This document shows positions 23,769-38,246 of a stretch of DNA of 64,000 nt, in pieces. Origin of the DNA: Sparassis latifolia (taxonomy: Eukaryota; Basidiomycota; Agaricomycetes; Polyporales; Sparassidaceae). The notes beneath the pieces are model-generated. The model was not told where the DNA came from. It did not search any database and worked only from the letters and a program-made list of their open reading frames with translations. Location: NCBI GenBank assembly GCA_018466975.1, contig CM031555.1:806001-870000 (forward strand). The letters are read 5' to 3'. Both the position numbers and the translations under genes were made by a program. How positions within the stretch are numbered: the first letter of the stretch is position 1; every line of letters begins with the position of its first letter.

Positions 23769-26700
23769 ATGACCGCGATTACGGCAGAGCTCTCCCGCCA
23801 ACTTCGCCTTCTGCTCGAGTCCCCTCCCGACGCTCTCTCTGTCTCAGATGTCCTCGCACTCGCCGACGCCTTCGTGCTCGAGTGTTCCTCCGCCTCCGAA
23901 TCTCAATGGCCGTCGCTTTTAGCCCAACTTGAGGACGGGCTCCAAAGGATCTACGACGTCCTCGAGTATGCCCATTACGAAATCTTTATCGCCGTCCTCT
24001 ACCGCCTGCGGCCCATCCTCCCGCCGCCCTCCATCATCTCCACCTGGTTCGACCTCGTCCTCCGTCCTGCCCTGCGCGATCCAAAACTCGGCACGGTCGC
24101 AGTAGACCATGCCAGGGAGCTCATCATCTCCGCGCTGGACTCGGACCCCGCAGATTTCCCTATCGTGGGCACCGCGGAAGAGCGCGGAAAGGAACTACAG
24201 AGGCGCAAAGAAAAGGTGGGCGAGTTCAGGAGGCGGCTGATGGACCTATATCTGCTAGATGCATTCAACGAAAGCTCCGGCGAGGATATCTTGGAGTGGG
24301 CCGAGCTCAGCGCTGAACAGCGCGAGCAGAAAAGTTGCTGGAAGATGAATCTCGAGGTCGTTCTTGTCAAGTTCGGTCTGGAGAGGCCCGAGGTATGCTT
24401 CCAAGCTGAAACGATCTTGGCTTGCCTGTCTGATATACGTCTCTTGTGCGAGACAGGATTTCCTGACGGTGCTGTACCACTGCTTCGGGGCACCCTCTTC
24501 GCGCCTGCAGCTCCTCATCCTCCTGAACTCATACATCTCGCAACCCGCGTTCCCGCTCAGCGCTGCTGTGTTCGCCGCGCATCCGCTCGCGACGAGCCTG
24601 CTGCACTGCATGCTCTTCGACAACTCCTCCTCTGAGTGCACCATTGGGCTGACCGTGTTCACGAAGCTCCTCCCGATCCTCGCGGTGAAGGCGTGCCAGC
24701 ATATGAAGCGCCATCTTCCGCATCTCCTCGCGGTCCTTGCGCGCATCGTGTGCTGGAGGGTGCGCCGGCCCGCTCACGGCGAGGACGAGCAGGACGACAG
24801 CCATCTACATCCGTCCGTGCCTGCGCCCCCCATCCGGGAAGATATTGGGTGGGTGCGCCTCGAGCAGACGTTTGAAGGCTCTGCATCCTCAGCGCCGTCC
24901 CCTCACCGCTACTTCACGTTCCTTTATTACCTCTTCCCGTGTAATGTTATCCGCTTCCTCCGATATCCTGTCACGTACCTCAAACAGAATGGGCTGGACA
25001 GCCCGTATGCTGTGGACTGGGATGAGGCGCTGGACGAGGATCAAATCAGGAGCAGGAGCGAGGTGCGTCCGCAAGTGCCCGGAGTCGCTGCGATTCTGAG
25101 TCCGTTTCTTCCCAGCCACTGCTTCGCGGACATGTCCTTCATCCACTTCTCATTTGGCGAGAGGCGTCCGAAGAACTTGAGCAGCCAGATTTCTGGATGC
25201 AGTACGATATTACACGGATAGTAGGCGACTGCACAATGCTCGATGTGCGGAACACCGCACTGGGGATGCGTGAGCGCGAGCACAGTCCCGCCCAATTTCC
25301 GGCTGGATTGTTTGCGGAATCATCCGCCGAGCCCTCTCCCAGCGCCACCGCATCTCCTCCTGAAGCATACACATCGACCGATGCGTTGTCACCACCATCT
25401 CAGATTCAAGAACCTCCGACGCCGATGTCCGCTGTGACCTCTCTGGCATATCAGGCTACAGAGCCCTCGACTCCGGTGTTTGCTACGTCATTGCCAGCGC
25501 CCCAATCCAGAGAACCACAGACGCCCATGTCCGCCGTATCCGCGATGACCACTGGTACGACCGCAACTTCGGCCAGCCGCGTCCGCGTGTCTCTGCAGGA
25601 CATGATCACCACCTCCATCGCGCTTAAGTCCGGGCGCGACATCGAGATCGCGGACCCGTCGCCGGCATGGTCAGCGACGCTCTTCCCGCTGCCGCCCACG
25701 CGCTCGCCTTCACGCGAGGCGAGCGAGGGTTCGCGGACGCGCATCGACATCGATACTGATTCGCTGTCTGTGCGTTATTCCGACCACGGACACGCGGGGG
25801 AGGATGTACCATCTCATGTGGCGCAGGCAATCGCGGGGTTGCAGCGGGAGGTGCTCCTCCTGCGGAATGAGCTCAACTTTGAGCTGTGGATGGCGCGCGA
25901 GAACGTGAAGCACATCGGTCGGCTGTATGAGGACCGTGTTTTGTCCAAGACGGCTGAGGCTGAGCGGCAGGGTCTGGTATGTGTAACATTCTGCGTCCTC
26001 TTGTGTAACTTTGGCTCAACTATGCGATGTTAGCACAACAAGTTACGCGAGTACAAGTCAGAGGTGTATCGCCTGCAGAGAGAGCTCAAAGAGCACAAAG
26101 AACAGGCGTCCTCAGTCAAAAACCAGTATGCGGACTGGAATAGGAAGTTACAGGATAAGGTGATGGAGTTTAGGAACGAGAAAAAGTCATGGATGTCCGA
26201 GGCGGCAGCAATGCGCGCTGCAGACAGGGAAGCCAAGGTGCGTCAATGCACAAGAAGGAAAGAAATTGTCGAGAAGTCTCAACGACACCTTCTGCAGGAT
26301 GCATTCGCTGCTCAGGGAAAACAGCTTGCAGAGGCTGTACAGAAAATATTCCAGCTAGAAACAAAAATCAAAGAGACCGCCCCCAGGATCGACCGTTTGC
26401 ATGACTACGAAAAACAGATCGAGCAGCTGATCAAGCTGCAACGTCTATGGTAAGTGTGTGTCGAGGGGTATCTTCACGTCCTGTCCGAACGCCGACGTTC
26501 TCGTCACTCTCAGGGAACTAGATGTGCAAAAGCTCAACGAGCAAGCAGACTCTCTACAAGTGTTCACTAGCCAATATCGCAAGATGGAGCTTAGAGTGGA
26601 GTGTTTCGAAAGAACACTCGCCGAATCCGAGCAGATTGCCCAGTATGCCTCTGTCCATAATATCCGCAGGCAGTCCGTTGATAAATATCTCTCGTCTGCA

Positions 26701-27017
26701 GGACGCAAAGGCATCAAATTAAAACCCTTGAGTCACGTCTGCTGCTATCACACAGACAGATGCAGGCCGCGCGCAAGGGCGCATCTCTGGGCCATATGTC
26801 GCAGTCTCAGGCGGAATTTGCCAGACTCTCGCAGACCAACCAGAAGCTCCGGGATGAAAACGCGGAGTTGCAAGATGAAGTGGAAGAGATGAAGGCGATG
26901 GTTGAGCTCCTCAAGGCGCAGGTGAGCGACACGCAGGGATTGATCTCGGACAGCCGGTCCATGAAGACCATTTTGCTCAGTGGCCTCGTTCGCGAGGAGC
27001 TAGAAGGTAATCTCTGA
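23769..27017 (+). CDS. TSC1: Hamartin (Tsc1) homologue
   Basis: The N-terminal half is a helical domain matching hamartin: long Leu-rich helices from MTAITAELSRQLRLLLESPP, the segment DFLTVLYHCFGAPSSRLQL, and YFTFLYYLFPCNVIRFLRYP. HVLHPLLIWREASEEL and WMQYDITRIVGD follow. A Ser/Pro-rich region (about 25290-25560) with recurring TPMSAV is next. The C-terminal third is a long coiled coil (HKLREYKSEVYRLQRELKEH onward) up to EELEGNL at 27017. About six short introns are required. Hamartin stabilises tuberin (Tsc2) in the complex that switches off Rheb and restrains TOR signalling. The Tsc2 partner is not in this window. The coiled coil has no stop or frame break in the splicing I used. Confidence 0.85.
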
Positions 27018-27360
27018 ATGTAACAGTAGACTTGTTACTTGTTTGTATTGCTACTATACATGCAAAGCTTACCTACAACATGTATCCTCATTGCAATACA
27101 CTTTTTTGTTCGATATGACCGCTTATGGCTGAGGGGTTGAGGTTAGGGTTCACGCGCGCCGAAGTGGGGTCGTCGCCATCGTTCACGACATTGAGCGCGT
27201 CGCGTAGTCTAACATCCACCCTTCAAAACAACGGTGCGCATGCGTTCTCGTAGATGATACCTCCTTGATTCTTGCTGTGGCGTCCCCGTTTGTTGAAGGC
27301 GATGGATGCCCTCCCGCCGTGTCGGATGCACCTCAGCGCGCTGACGACGTTTGATCACAG
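27018..27360. other. Intergenic region
   Basis: Short spacer between Tsc1 and NAC-alpha, probably the NAC-alpha promoter and 5' leader. No gene is recognised. Confidence 0.6.
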
Positions 27361-28124
<764 letters not shown>

Positions 28125-28307
28125 AGCTCTCGTCCCAGAGTCTCTGTACTGTAGCATCACATTGTTCTGCTTGGCATTCAAAAGTCCTTTCCACTGCTTT
28201 AGTCCTTCCCTACGCGTGCCCTTGCGTCGTCCACCAAACATGCCGTCCTACAACCGTCGTCGAACGTGGAGGCTTCCAATAACTTCTGACGCGATCCGTT
28301 TGCATCA

Positions 28308-29429
28308 TTACTTCCCTTGATTCCGGCTATCCCAACAGCGCAATTCCACGTAGTAATTGGACCGTTCCCACCCGTCCTGCACAATCTCTACACCTCTTCT
28401 GGACGAATTCTCTGTGACATCATCGGCTTCGGAATGGCCAACAGTGATTTCTAGATCATTAGCTGCTTCGCGGACCAGTTTGGAGAGTTCTCCCCCTGCG
28501 AACATGTGGTAGTACCGATTGAACAACTTCGATTCTTGCCTCGTTGGCTCTGTCGACCGCGATGCCTCCCGTGGACCTGGACTGACAGTGTCGGAGCTAA
28601 GTGCTTTCCCTTTGGTCTCCGGCTTTGTTTTTGGCGGTGGCTGGGTTGAGAGCACCCATGGTACGAATACATCCCGACCTTTGACTTCTTCGTCACCTTG
28701 GACCGCGGCAGATGGAGGCCGCATGTCCGGCGGCATTGTCCGTTTGGAAAGTGCATCTTGCTCAATGGCCCATACATAGATGAGGGCGCGGCCATGAGAT
28801 GAGTCTATGCACTGAAGCAAACGCTGTACGGGCATGCCAAGCTAAGTCGCGCAGCCGCAGCATGACAGTTGAGTTGAAAAGGACGTACCTGCACGGCTAG
28901 CTTACGCCTGGCATGTGTCGACAAGTGATGTATAGTCGCAATAGAAATCGCGTAGTCCTGTCTCAGACAGTTCTCTCAGTTTCAACCGCAACTTCAAAGT
29001 AGAGACGACGAACAAACGCTCCCTCTCTCCACGGTTTGCCGAGGACATCGCCCAAAACCACATCTCTCCGTGCACCGCCTGCTGTCTGCGCAATCTCTAG
29101 GAGATTCCTGCTCCTGTCAAGCCCAACAGTGCACACACTCCCCGGGCGGTCGAGTGGTAATGGTAGGTACTTTCCGTTGCCAGTACCGGAGTCTAGCCCG
29201 ACCCACCCGGCAGGGATGGATGACAAGAATTGCGCGATGATAGGCCATGGCTGTCGATATCTCGCGCATCTGTAGTCAGTTTGTGGGGAAGGGAGAGCGT
29301 ACTGACCTTATAACGCGTAGATGAGAAGTGAGAAGCGATCTCGTCGTAAACAGTGTGGACATGCTCGTCCTCATAGCGTTGCGGATCGTCCGACACTTGG
29401 ACGGCTGACACAGTGGTCATAGCAGGCAT
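28308..29429 (-). CDS. TRM9: Trm9-type tRNA wobble-uridine methyltransferase
   Basis: The protein resembles Trm9/ALKBH8 methyltransferases, which finish mcm5U at the wobble position of tRNAs together with Trm112. The ATG at 29429 is followed by [20 protein letters not shown] and [16 protein letters not shown]. The SAM-binding motif reads [11 protein letters not shown], with threonine where the family usually has cysteine. [37 protein letters not shown] and [14 protein letters not shown] follow, in family order. Three introns are required (about 29270-29325, 28960-29015 and 28845-28890). The gene is convergent with NAC-alpha. Confidence 0.9.
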
Positions 29430-29533
29430 TTAACAGAGCAACACACAGCAATATTATAGGGTGGCAACGTCTATGATAGGTGGGGTATCAAAGGCAGTGG
29501 TGGTAGAAAGAAAACAAGCAAGCGACGCGTCGC

Positions 29534-30169
29534 TCAGTCCTCCTCGATGTAACCCATCTCCTCGTCGAGGAGCTCACGGAACCTGCTTCCGTTGAACGGC
29601 GGAAATGGTACTAGTCGTGAACAGTCTAGCTTCTCGATGGTGTCGGGCAGTTCGCTGCAGAGTTTCGTACAGGTTAAGAGGCACGCGGAGAATACGAAGG
29701 GACTCACGCGACCGTCGACGCCTTCAGATGACCTAACGCAGCCAGTGCACCGGCAAGTTCTTCCTGATGGTTGTCCATGAGCGTGGGATTTGGGATGGCT
29801 ATCAAGGGTTTGCCCAAGCGGAGGACGTCGAGGATGGTGCCAGAGCCTGAGTGGGGTGCACAAATATTTAGCTCCGGTCAGTAAGCGGATACGGACGTGC
29901 TTGCCTGCATGGCTGATGATCAGATCAGCCTTTTCATACTCTTCTTGGAGCGAAGGCCTGAACCTCCAGACGAGGGTGTCGATATGTGCGCTGCTGCCCC
30001 ACTGTTCGCCGGACAGGGTGAAGCGGCTGGCGTCAAAATCGGAGTGGCCACACTGGACGACGAGGGAGGAGTAGCCGCGGGTGCGGAGGGCGTCGAGCAC
30101 GTCGTCGGAGAGGATGTTCTGGACGAGCGCGTCGAAGCGCGTGGATCCGACTGTAACGAAGACTTGCAT
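29534..30169 (-). CDS. ALG13: UDP-GlcNAc transferase subunit Alg13
   Basis: Alg13 is the cytosolic catalytic half of the enzyme that adds the second GlcNAc to dolichol-linked oligosaccharide, acting with membrane-bound Alg14. The sequence starts [16 protein letters not shown], then [20 protein letters not shown] (split by an intron near 29848-29905) and [20 protein letters not shown], the nucleotide-sugar-binding segment. A second intron lies near 29655-29706. It ends with an acidic tail GYIEED. Length (about 175 residues) is usual for fungal Alg13. Start codons of this gene and the divergent PRO3 are 119 bp apart. Confidence 0.9.
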   Translation of the reverse strand: MQVFVTVGSTRFDALVQNILSDDVLDALRTRGYSSLVVQCGHSDFDASRFTLSGEQWGSSAHIDTLVWRFRPSLQEEYEKADLIISHAGKHVRIRLLTGAKYLCTPLRLWHHPRRPPLGQTLDSHPKSHAHGQPSGRTCRCTGCVRSSEGVDGRVSPFVFSACLLTCTKLCSELPDTIEKLDCSRLVPFPPFNGSRFRELLDEEMGYIEED

Positions 30170-30288
30170 GCTTGCGGGGATTGACTCGGACGACTCTGAC
30201 TCGGAGAGGAAGGGAGAGCTGCTGGCGATCCGTTCTCTGCGCCCTCTGCGACTGCTTCAGGCCACATCTGATTTCTGCTCTTCCCATC

Positions 30289-31509
30289 ATGGGCTATACT
30301 CTCTGCGTTCTAGGTTCCTTTTTCTCCGTATCTCACCATACTCCGGCGCTGACTGTCCACCTGACCAGGATGCGGGACAATGGGCGTCGCTATAATTTCC
30401 GGCGTCCTCGCCAGCCTCCAGGCAAGGCCGCACTTTCACCCCCATCCCGTGCATGTCAAATGGGAATCCCACACCCCCGGAACGCTCACCCCCCGCGATC
30501 TCGAGGATGAGGCACTCCCATCTCGGTTCATCGCCTGCGTGAGCAGAGAAGAGTCCGTCAAAAAGCTGGCAGCCGTTTGGCCCGCTTCGGACGCGCTCGC
30601 CCTTGGCGTGGAAGTGCGCAAGGCGCAGAACGTAAGCGCTGTACAGGAGTCCAATGTCGTACTGCTCTGGTGAGTTGCCGGGTTGTGCGATCGGCGTATC
30701 CAAACCTGATGCGCGTCTGTGTCTATGCAGTTGCAAGCCCCAGCTGGCACATACCATCCTGAACGAGCCAGGGATGAAGGAGGCCCTCGACGGCAAGCTC
30801 CTCATAAGTATCCTGGCAGGTGTGACCATATCGCAGATTACGGCATGGGTCCTCCCTTCCACGAAGGTCATCCGTGCGATGCCCAATACCCCTTGCCGAG
30901 TGCGTCTCCCGGGCATAATGCTCAGCGATAGCCACACCCTGACGCGCAGACGTAATTACGCAGATCCGAGAGGGGATGACCGTGGTCAGCAACCTGCCCC
31001 CGTCGCCCTCCCTCGAGCTCGACCACACTATCATCACCAACATATTCTCGTCGATCGGCCGGTGCCGATTTCTAGATGAGAAGCACTTCGACGCGTGCAC
31101 GGCGTTGTCTGGCTCCGGGCCCGCCTTCGCGTGCATCTTCCTGGAAGCGATGGCGGACGGAGGGGTAATGATGGGTCTGCCCCGGGCGGAGGCTCTTGAA
31201 TTGGCTGCGCAGAGTGAGTTCGCCGGTTCGGTGCAGAACGAAGATTGCTTATGCACGTGCAGCCCTGCAGGGCACAGCGCGCATGACTCTGCAAGGCAAT
31301 ACACATCCAGCCCAGCTGAAGGACGCGGTCACAAGTGAGTGCTCATGTGAACAGTTGAAGGAACGCGCTTATGATGCCCATCAGCCCCAGGTGGATGTAC
31401 GATTGCTGGTTTGCTCGCAATGGAAGACGGGAGGGTACGATCAACCATTGCCCGAGCTATTCAAGTCGCAACGGAGAAGGCAAGAGAGCTTGGACAGCCG
31501 TCAAAATAA
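30289..31509 (+). CDS. PRO3: Pyrroline-5-carboxylate reductase
   Basis: P5C reductase makes proline from pyrroline-5-carboxylate with NAD(P)H. The first exon is 25 nt (ATG at 30289, MGYTLCVL). It joins across a 55-bp intron to complete the Rossmann motif GCGTMGVAIISG. Further blocks are VLPSTKVIRAMPNTPC, REGMTVVSN, the active-site region CTALSGSGPAFACIFLEAMADGG, and TPGGCTIAGLLAMEDG; it ends ARELGQPSK. About five introns are present and all joins hold frame. Length is normal for the family. Confidence 0.93.
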
Positions 31510-31566
31510 AACAGTGTTGAGAAAAGACAGAAGTATTAAAAAATGTGCAGTATCACTGGAGAATTT

Positions 31567-32150
31567 TCATTGGTAGTGGTCATCTACATCTGATCTACAG
31601 AGTATATTGTCACCGCCGAATATATTCGATGTCCCCATAGTGAGGACGTCGCCAAGGTAGCGGATATACACCCCAAACGGGAATGCACGTATCCTTCTTG
31701 CTCCCATAAAATGAAGATGAACGTGTAGGAGATGAACGTCACCCAGAGTGTTGGAGGAGCGACGATTAAGCATATCAGATACGCAACTCCAGATGTAACA
31801 AGATATATTGTGAACTTGCATGCCAAAACCCATTAGCTCGAGTCTGCACCAAGACATACGTCTGACCACTTACCATGCTGTTGAAATACAAGATCAAAGC
31901 TGAGATACAGTTGAGGAGATGTATCCTGCGTGTGAACCACTCCATCCATGCAGACAGATCAGAGACCAGCCCGGAGACATGCAGTCAACGAAAGGAGAGG
32001 CAAAAATAGCACGGGAACAACAGAAACGTTTTGAATATTGCTCGTAAGAATGAGCGCCACTCCGTGAGGATATCGGTGGGACGCTAAAGTGAGGGAGCTT
32101 TCTGGTCTCGTGAACGCAGATATCTGGCACACATACGAACAAGGTCGAGA
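31567..32150 (-). CDS. Possible membrane-protein gene or remnant
   Basis: Between PRO3 and RPT3 the minus strand has hydrophobic stretches such as TSGVAYLICLIVAPPTLWVTF followed by ISYTFIFIL, which look like transmembrane helices. The style recalls the C-terminal helices of multi-pass membrane proteins abundant in Agaricomycetes. I could not assemble a convincing full gene: start, introns and end are unclear, and the region overlaps the downstream flank of RPT3. It may be a decayed fragment. Confidence 0.25.
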
Positions 32151-32263
32151 GAATAAATTGTCCGCTAGGATACAGGCGACGTGCCTATAGCATCATGGTC
32201 AGCACGCGTTTTTGAGCGAGAAGGAAACATTACTGACCGAACAATAGAACCAACATAAAAGTA

Positions 32264-33910
<1,647 letters not shown>

Positions 33911-34111
33911 GGTTGCGGTGAGAGCGCGGAGAGGATGGTGAACGCTGACGCGGCTCCAAGTTTGGGCGACGCGTCTTTGAGGTCGAGCCCTAGATTAGGG
34001 TTCACATGCATGTCGGGTTAGGATCATGTCATTTGCAGTGCAACTTCGCTGCAACTTCACCGGAAGCTGACCGTATACTAAGGCAGGGGAATTGATAGTC
34101 GTTCTCCCACC

Positions 34112-35006
34112 ATGGCCCACGTCGTAACCCCTCTCGACCAGCCTTCCAACTATAAGGATTCGCAAGCTCGTGTCGACCGGCAAAAGCAGAACGACCTCCT
34201 AGCGAAATCGACAACTCTTTATGTACGCTCTCTCCCTCTTAGCACTTTCCCAGGAGTCTCACCAGGCCGTTCGAGCAGATTGGTAACTTAAGTTTTTACA
34301 CCACTGAAGAACAGATCTATGAGATTTTCTCAAAATGTACCAGCCCTGAGGAAGGCGGCGGAATAAAGCGTATCATCATGGGACTTGACAGGAATACAAG
34401 GCGAGTCTGACTTAAGTTGGCTCATATTCTTATCTCACATGAGGTGTAGAACGCCATGTGGCTTTTGCTTCGTCGAGTACTACAGCCATGCAGAGGCGTT
34501 GACATGCTTGCGGTACATCGGCGGAACGAAGCTGGACGAGCGTATCATTCGTTGCGATCTTGACCTCGGCTACCGGGAAGGCAGGCAATTTGGCAGAGGT
34601 AAGAGCGGTGGCCAGGTATGTCCTCAAGACCTTTGTAGGATGACACGAACGCTGATTGAGTTCCAGGTGCGAGACGAACACAGACAGGACTACGACCCAG
34701 GTCGCGGGGTTGGGGCGCACAGGCTCAACGGCTGGAGATTGAGAGGAGAAGAGAGGTTGAAGAAAGATATGCAGATGCCCAGGAAGGTCCTGGCGCTGTG
34801 GCTGGCGGCGGTGACGACTGGAAGGAGGCCGAGGGCACGGTTGAGCACACCCTCAAGAGGGGTCGGTCGCCCGATGACGAAGGGGACAGCGGAAGAGCGG
34901 TACGTACAAATTCATATGTTTTGTTGGCTATACGTTCTCATCGCTATGATAACAGGGTACTCGTGCACGTCTTGACGATGCTGACCATGATGCTGACAGG
35001 ATGTAG
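34112..35006 (+). CDS. CBC2: Nuclear cap-binding complex 20-kDa subunit
   Basis: CBC2/CBP20 binds the m7G cap of nuclear RNA polymerase II transcripts together with CBP80. The product has [20 protein letters not shown], the RRM with RNP2 ([20 protein letters not shown]) and RNP1 ([14 protein letters not shown]), [14 protein letters not shown], and [21 protein letters not shown], whose aromatic and basic residues contact the cap. A C-terminal tail ends DADHDADRM. The third exon ends at AATACAAG followed by GCGAGT: a GC-AG intron at 34401-34449. Other introns are GT-AG. Length is slightly above yeast Cbc2 because of the tail. Confidence 0.93.
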
Positions 35007-38000
35007 TACCGCTCTGGGTTGTACTTATATGCAATGTATTTGAACAGGTTACTCCACGTTTGCAACTGTGTCGTCAAGATGCGCATTTTTTTCTGGTTCG
35101 GCTGGAAATAGCGGTAATGTTCTGATCGCAAGTCGCAAGTAGTCAAAATGGCCTCGGGACCTTCTTCCATCAGCTTACAGGTGAGACTGGCTTAAACCGC
35201 AAGCGAATCAGCTGAAGTGAATCTCTCACTGCTACAGTGCGCAAATTAGGCAGTAGATTTCGAAACATATTGTACCGGTTGGCCTAATGCTTGCTCTTAC
35301 GACACGGTCGTCGGGGAGTCGGGATCAGTAACACAAGCCACATCCAGAAAATTTTGTAACTGGGTTTCATACCACGTTCTCCAATGTGTGCTCCGTATAA
35401 TTCTAAAACAGCGTCTCAAATTGTACGTGTGTGAGTCTCGAATGTTGTATGCTAAAGTATCATACATATACCTCACTATCAGCGGCATCCTCTTCGAAAC
35501 AGACAGGTGCTCCTTTGCTTACCACTGCAAACAAAAACTGTGAGTTTCCTACTCCTTGCAATCATGTCATGCTCCATCCACCGGATCACCCTCGCAAATT
35601 TCTCTGTCAGCGGCGTTATCGTCGAAGCAGGCAGGGCGGTCCCGCTGTGTGGCGCTGTGAGGCGCCCCTTACTGATGTCTTTTCATTGTTGAAGACGATG
35701 GGTCCGGCCAACCTCCTGCCTCCATTCCATCGCCTACGCCTAGCGTCTGATAACGAAAACAGCGTATCCGGTAACCCTCACACCTTCTACTACGTTATTC
35801 TTCAGTCCAGATCTCTCCCACACAGGGCGAACACTTGTGCTCTTTCGCTCACGATAGACCTGCTGGGGTATATGCTCTGTGGGCTCACTTGAAGAAGAGC
35901 ACGAAGGCCCGTACACTCCCGAACAGCTTGGGCAGCAAATCGATCAGCAACCCATGTACTCATGTCTGAATCACATTATCCTGCTGTCGAGTGGGTGTTT
36001 CGCATTAGCTTTTTTTGCCTTTTGTTTCCCAACCGCAGCGATGGGCGGCAACAGCGCCCGCCACCATCATTACGTGCACACCATCCTGCGTTTGGTTTCG
36101 TCCCAATTTTGATCGCACTGTTATCACCGCTTTTCGACGGATCATGGCGAGCGCGAGCGTCATTCTCGTAAGTAGTCATGCTTCTCCGGAGTCTGAAGTA
36201 CTGATCGCACGCTGACTCGGCGGGGCGGCAAAGCCACTTCTCTGTAATCAACCGCTGCCCACCGCGATGCCCGTTTCGTGAGATAGCTTTCGGCGTTCCG
36301 TGTTTGAGAAACTTGGCCAATGACTCGGTCAGACCTCCACGATAGCAATGGATCATCACAAGGCCTCTTCCTCGGTGGGGCTCCTGAGTCAGCGGTGTAG
36401 AGTGGGTTTGATGCCCAATATCTTGAGATGATATCCTTCCGTTGTGGATGTCGCGGTGTTTACGACGACGACCGGTGTACACTCTTTATTGAGACAGTAT
36501 CCTCAGATTGAAGAGATCAGGGATATTGTCTTTCGCTCCAACTTGTCCAACGTGTCCGTAATCAATTAGACTGACTAGTACCATGAGGCGCAATTTTACA
36601 ACCCTGAGATGAAGTGCAACTCATCTATCCGACGTGATGCACGAGCAACATGCTCGTCCTGATCGTACGATGGATGGGATGTAGTAGAAAGTCGTGTAAG
36701 CATACCAAAGCGATCCGATAAATGCCACCAATGCATTACGCATCCGTAATGCCGGGGCAGCGACCATAGTATCCGAACAGCCTCAGAACTGAACAGATAC
36801 GAACATTATACGAATGAATATGATGTCGGTGTGGTACAAGCGATAATATCCAAGTAGGGCATGTGCGAACGTCCGCCACACCTGCACATCGGTCAGAACA
36901 GACTCGTCAAGAAAGACGAAGGTAAGCGACGTACATTGTACATGTGAACCGACACCCGATCATCCGGAACGAACGCGACGGCCACCGTCCCGAATCCAGC
37001 AGCCAGACATACTACGCCAAGCTGAGGGGCCAGAGCAGCAGCCCAGAAGACCGTATGGCGCGCGATCGACGGTCAGTGGGACGCGTCCGTGGCGCGCTTA
37101 CATGCCACCAGCGTCACGCCAACCTCGAACGACACGAATCCGAGCGCGTTGACGACGTTACGCGTGATGAATCGCCCACTGTGTGCGCCGAGACTCACTC
37201 GCGTAGAACGTGTGGAGACTGTACGCAGGGACAGCGCGAGGCAAGCTGGCACGAGGAGCCAGCGCAGGACGGGCGCATCGCGGGCAGGGCCTGTCCTTTT
37301 CGTTCTACTCGACTCTCCCCGACGTCCGACGACGGAGCGATGGCAAGGCCGGTCTGGGGTGCGCTTACAGGTGAAACGTATCACATGTATGCAACATGAT
37401 GACTCACATTAAGTTCAACGTCGTCTTAATATTTAGTAAAGAGGAAGAACGTGTAGGCATGGCGTGTAATGCGATGCGCCAAGGCAGAGTACAGTAGGGT
37501 GCATCCGGGATCCACGGTCACGGCAAAAAAGGTTACCGGGTAAGGAGGAGGGGACATGGCTATATCCTCCGGCGAGCAGCCAATTAGCGACACTCGCTAA
37601 GCCAGCCTACAGCAGAGAGACAACGATGGTGACTGTGTGATCCTCAGATTAGATCTCACTCAAGAACGATTCTGATCGCGATCGTGAACGTGGCGATCGT
37701 GAAAGTGAAAAGTTCAGCAGCACGTTCGCCTCAGGCTGGTCGAGTCAGAACAATTGCCGGGGGTATCGAGGACTCAGCAATAACCTGCAAGTCGGTCATG
37801 ATGTGGTTGAGGCCCTCCTTCGCGGTACTACCATAGAATTCCGAGACAAAAGTCGGAGCGTTTCGTCCGCGTTCGGGCTGCGCCAGCAAAGTACGCAGCG
37901 ACGGAATGTCCTTCAGAATCAGTTGAGGCTCGGCTTCATAGTTGAAACAGAGGAAATGGCAAGAAAAGTCAGCAGCCGATGGAATGCTGCAGCAGGCAAG

Positions 38001-38246
38001 TCTGAGGGGACGGGAAATTAAAGTCTATCACGTTAAACGTTATGGTAATCGAAGAGTTGCAGGACGATGCTTATGGATAAGTGCAGCGAGAACAGCGAAT
38101 GGAACATCTCACCCGGATCATGGATACTTATGAGATCTCATGAGATTCAGCACGAAGCCAATGCGATAGTGATGAATCACTACAGTACACACATACCGGC
38201 ATGCAGATGGCTTCCATAATATGACGGCCCTGAGAAAGTTGGTCGC
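35007..38246. other. 3.2-kb gene-poor region, possibly decayed genes
   Basis: No intact gene can be recognised on either strand. Open frames are short and interrupted, and hydrophobic pieces on the minus strand (for example VVNALGFVSFEVGVTLVAC near 37085-37155) hint at a lost membrane-protein gene. A short start-like MASGPSSISLQ followed by GTGAGA occurs at 35147. I assign no function. The stretch may also contain non-coding RNA, which cannot be judged here. Confidence 0.4.
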
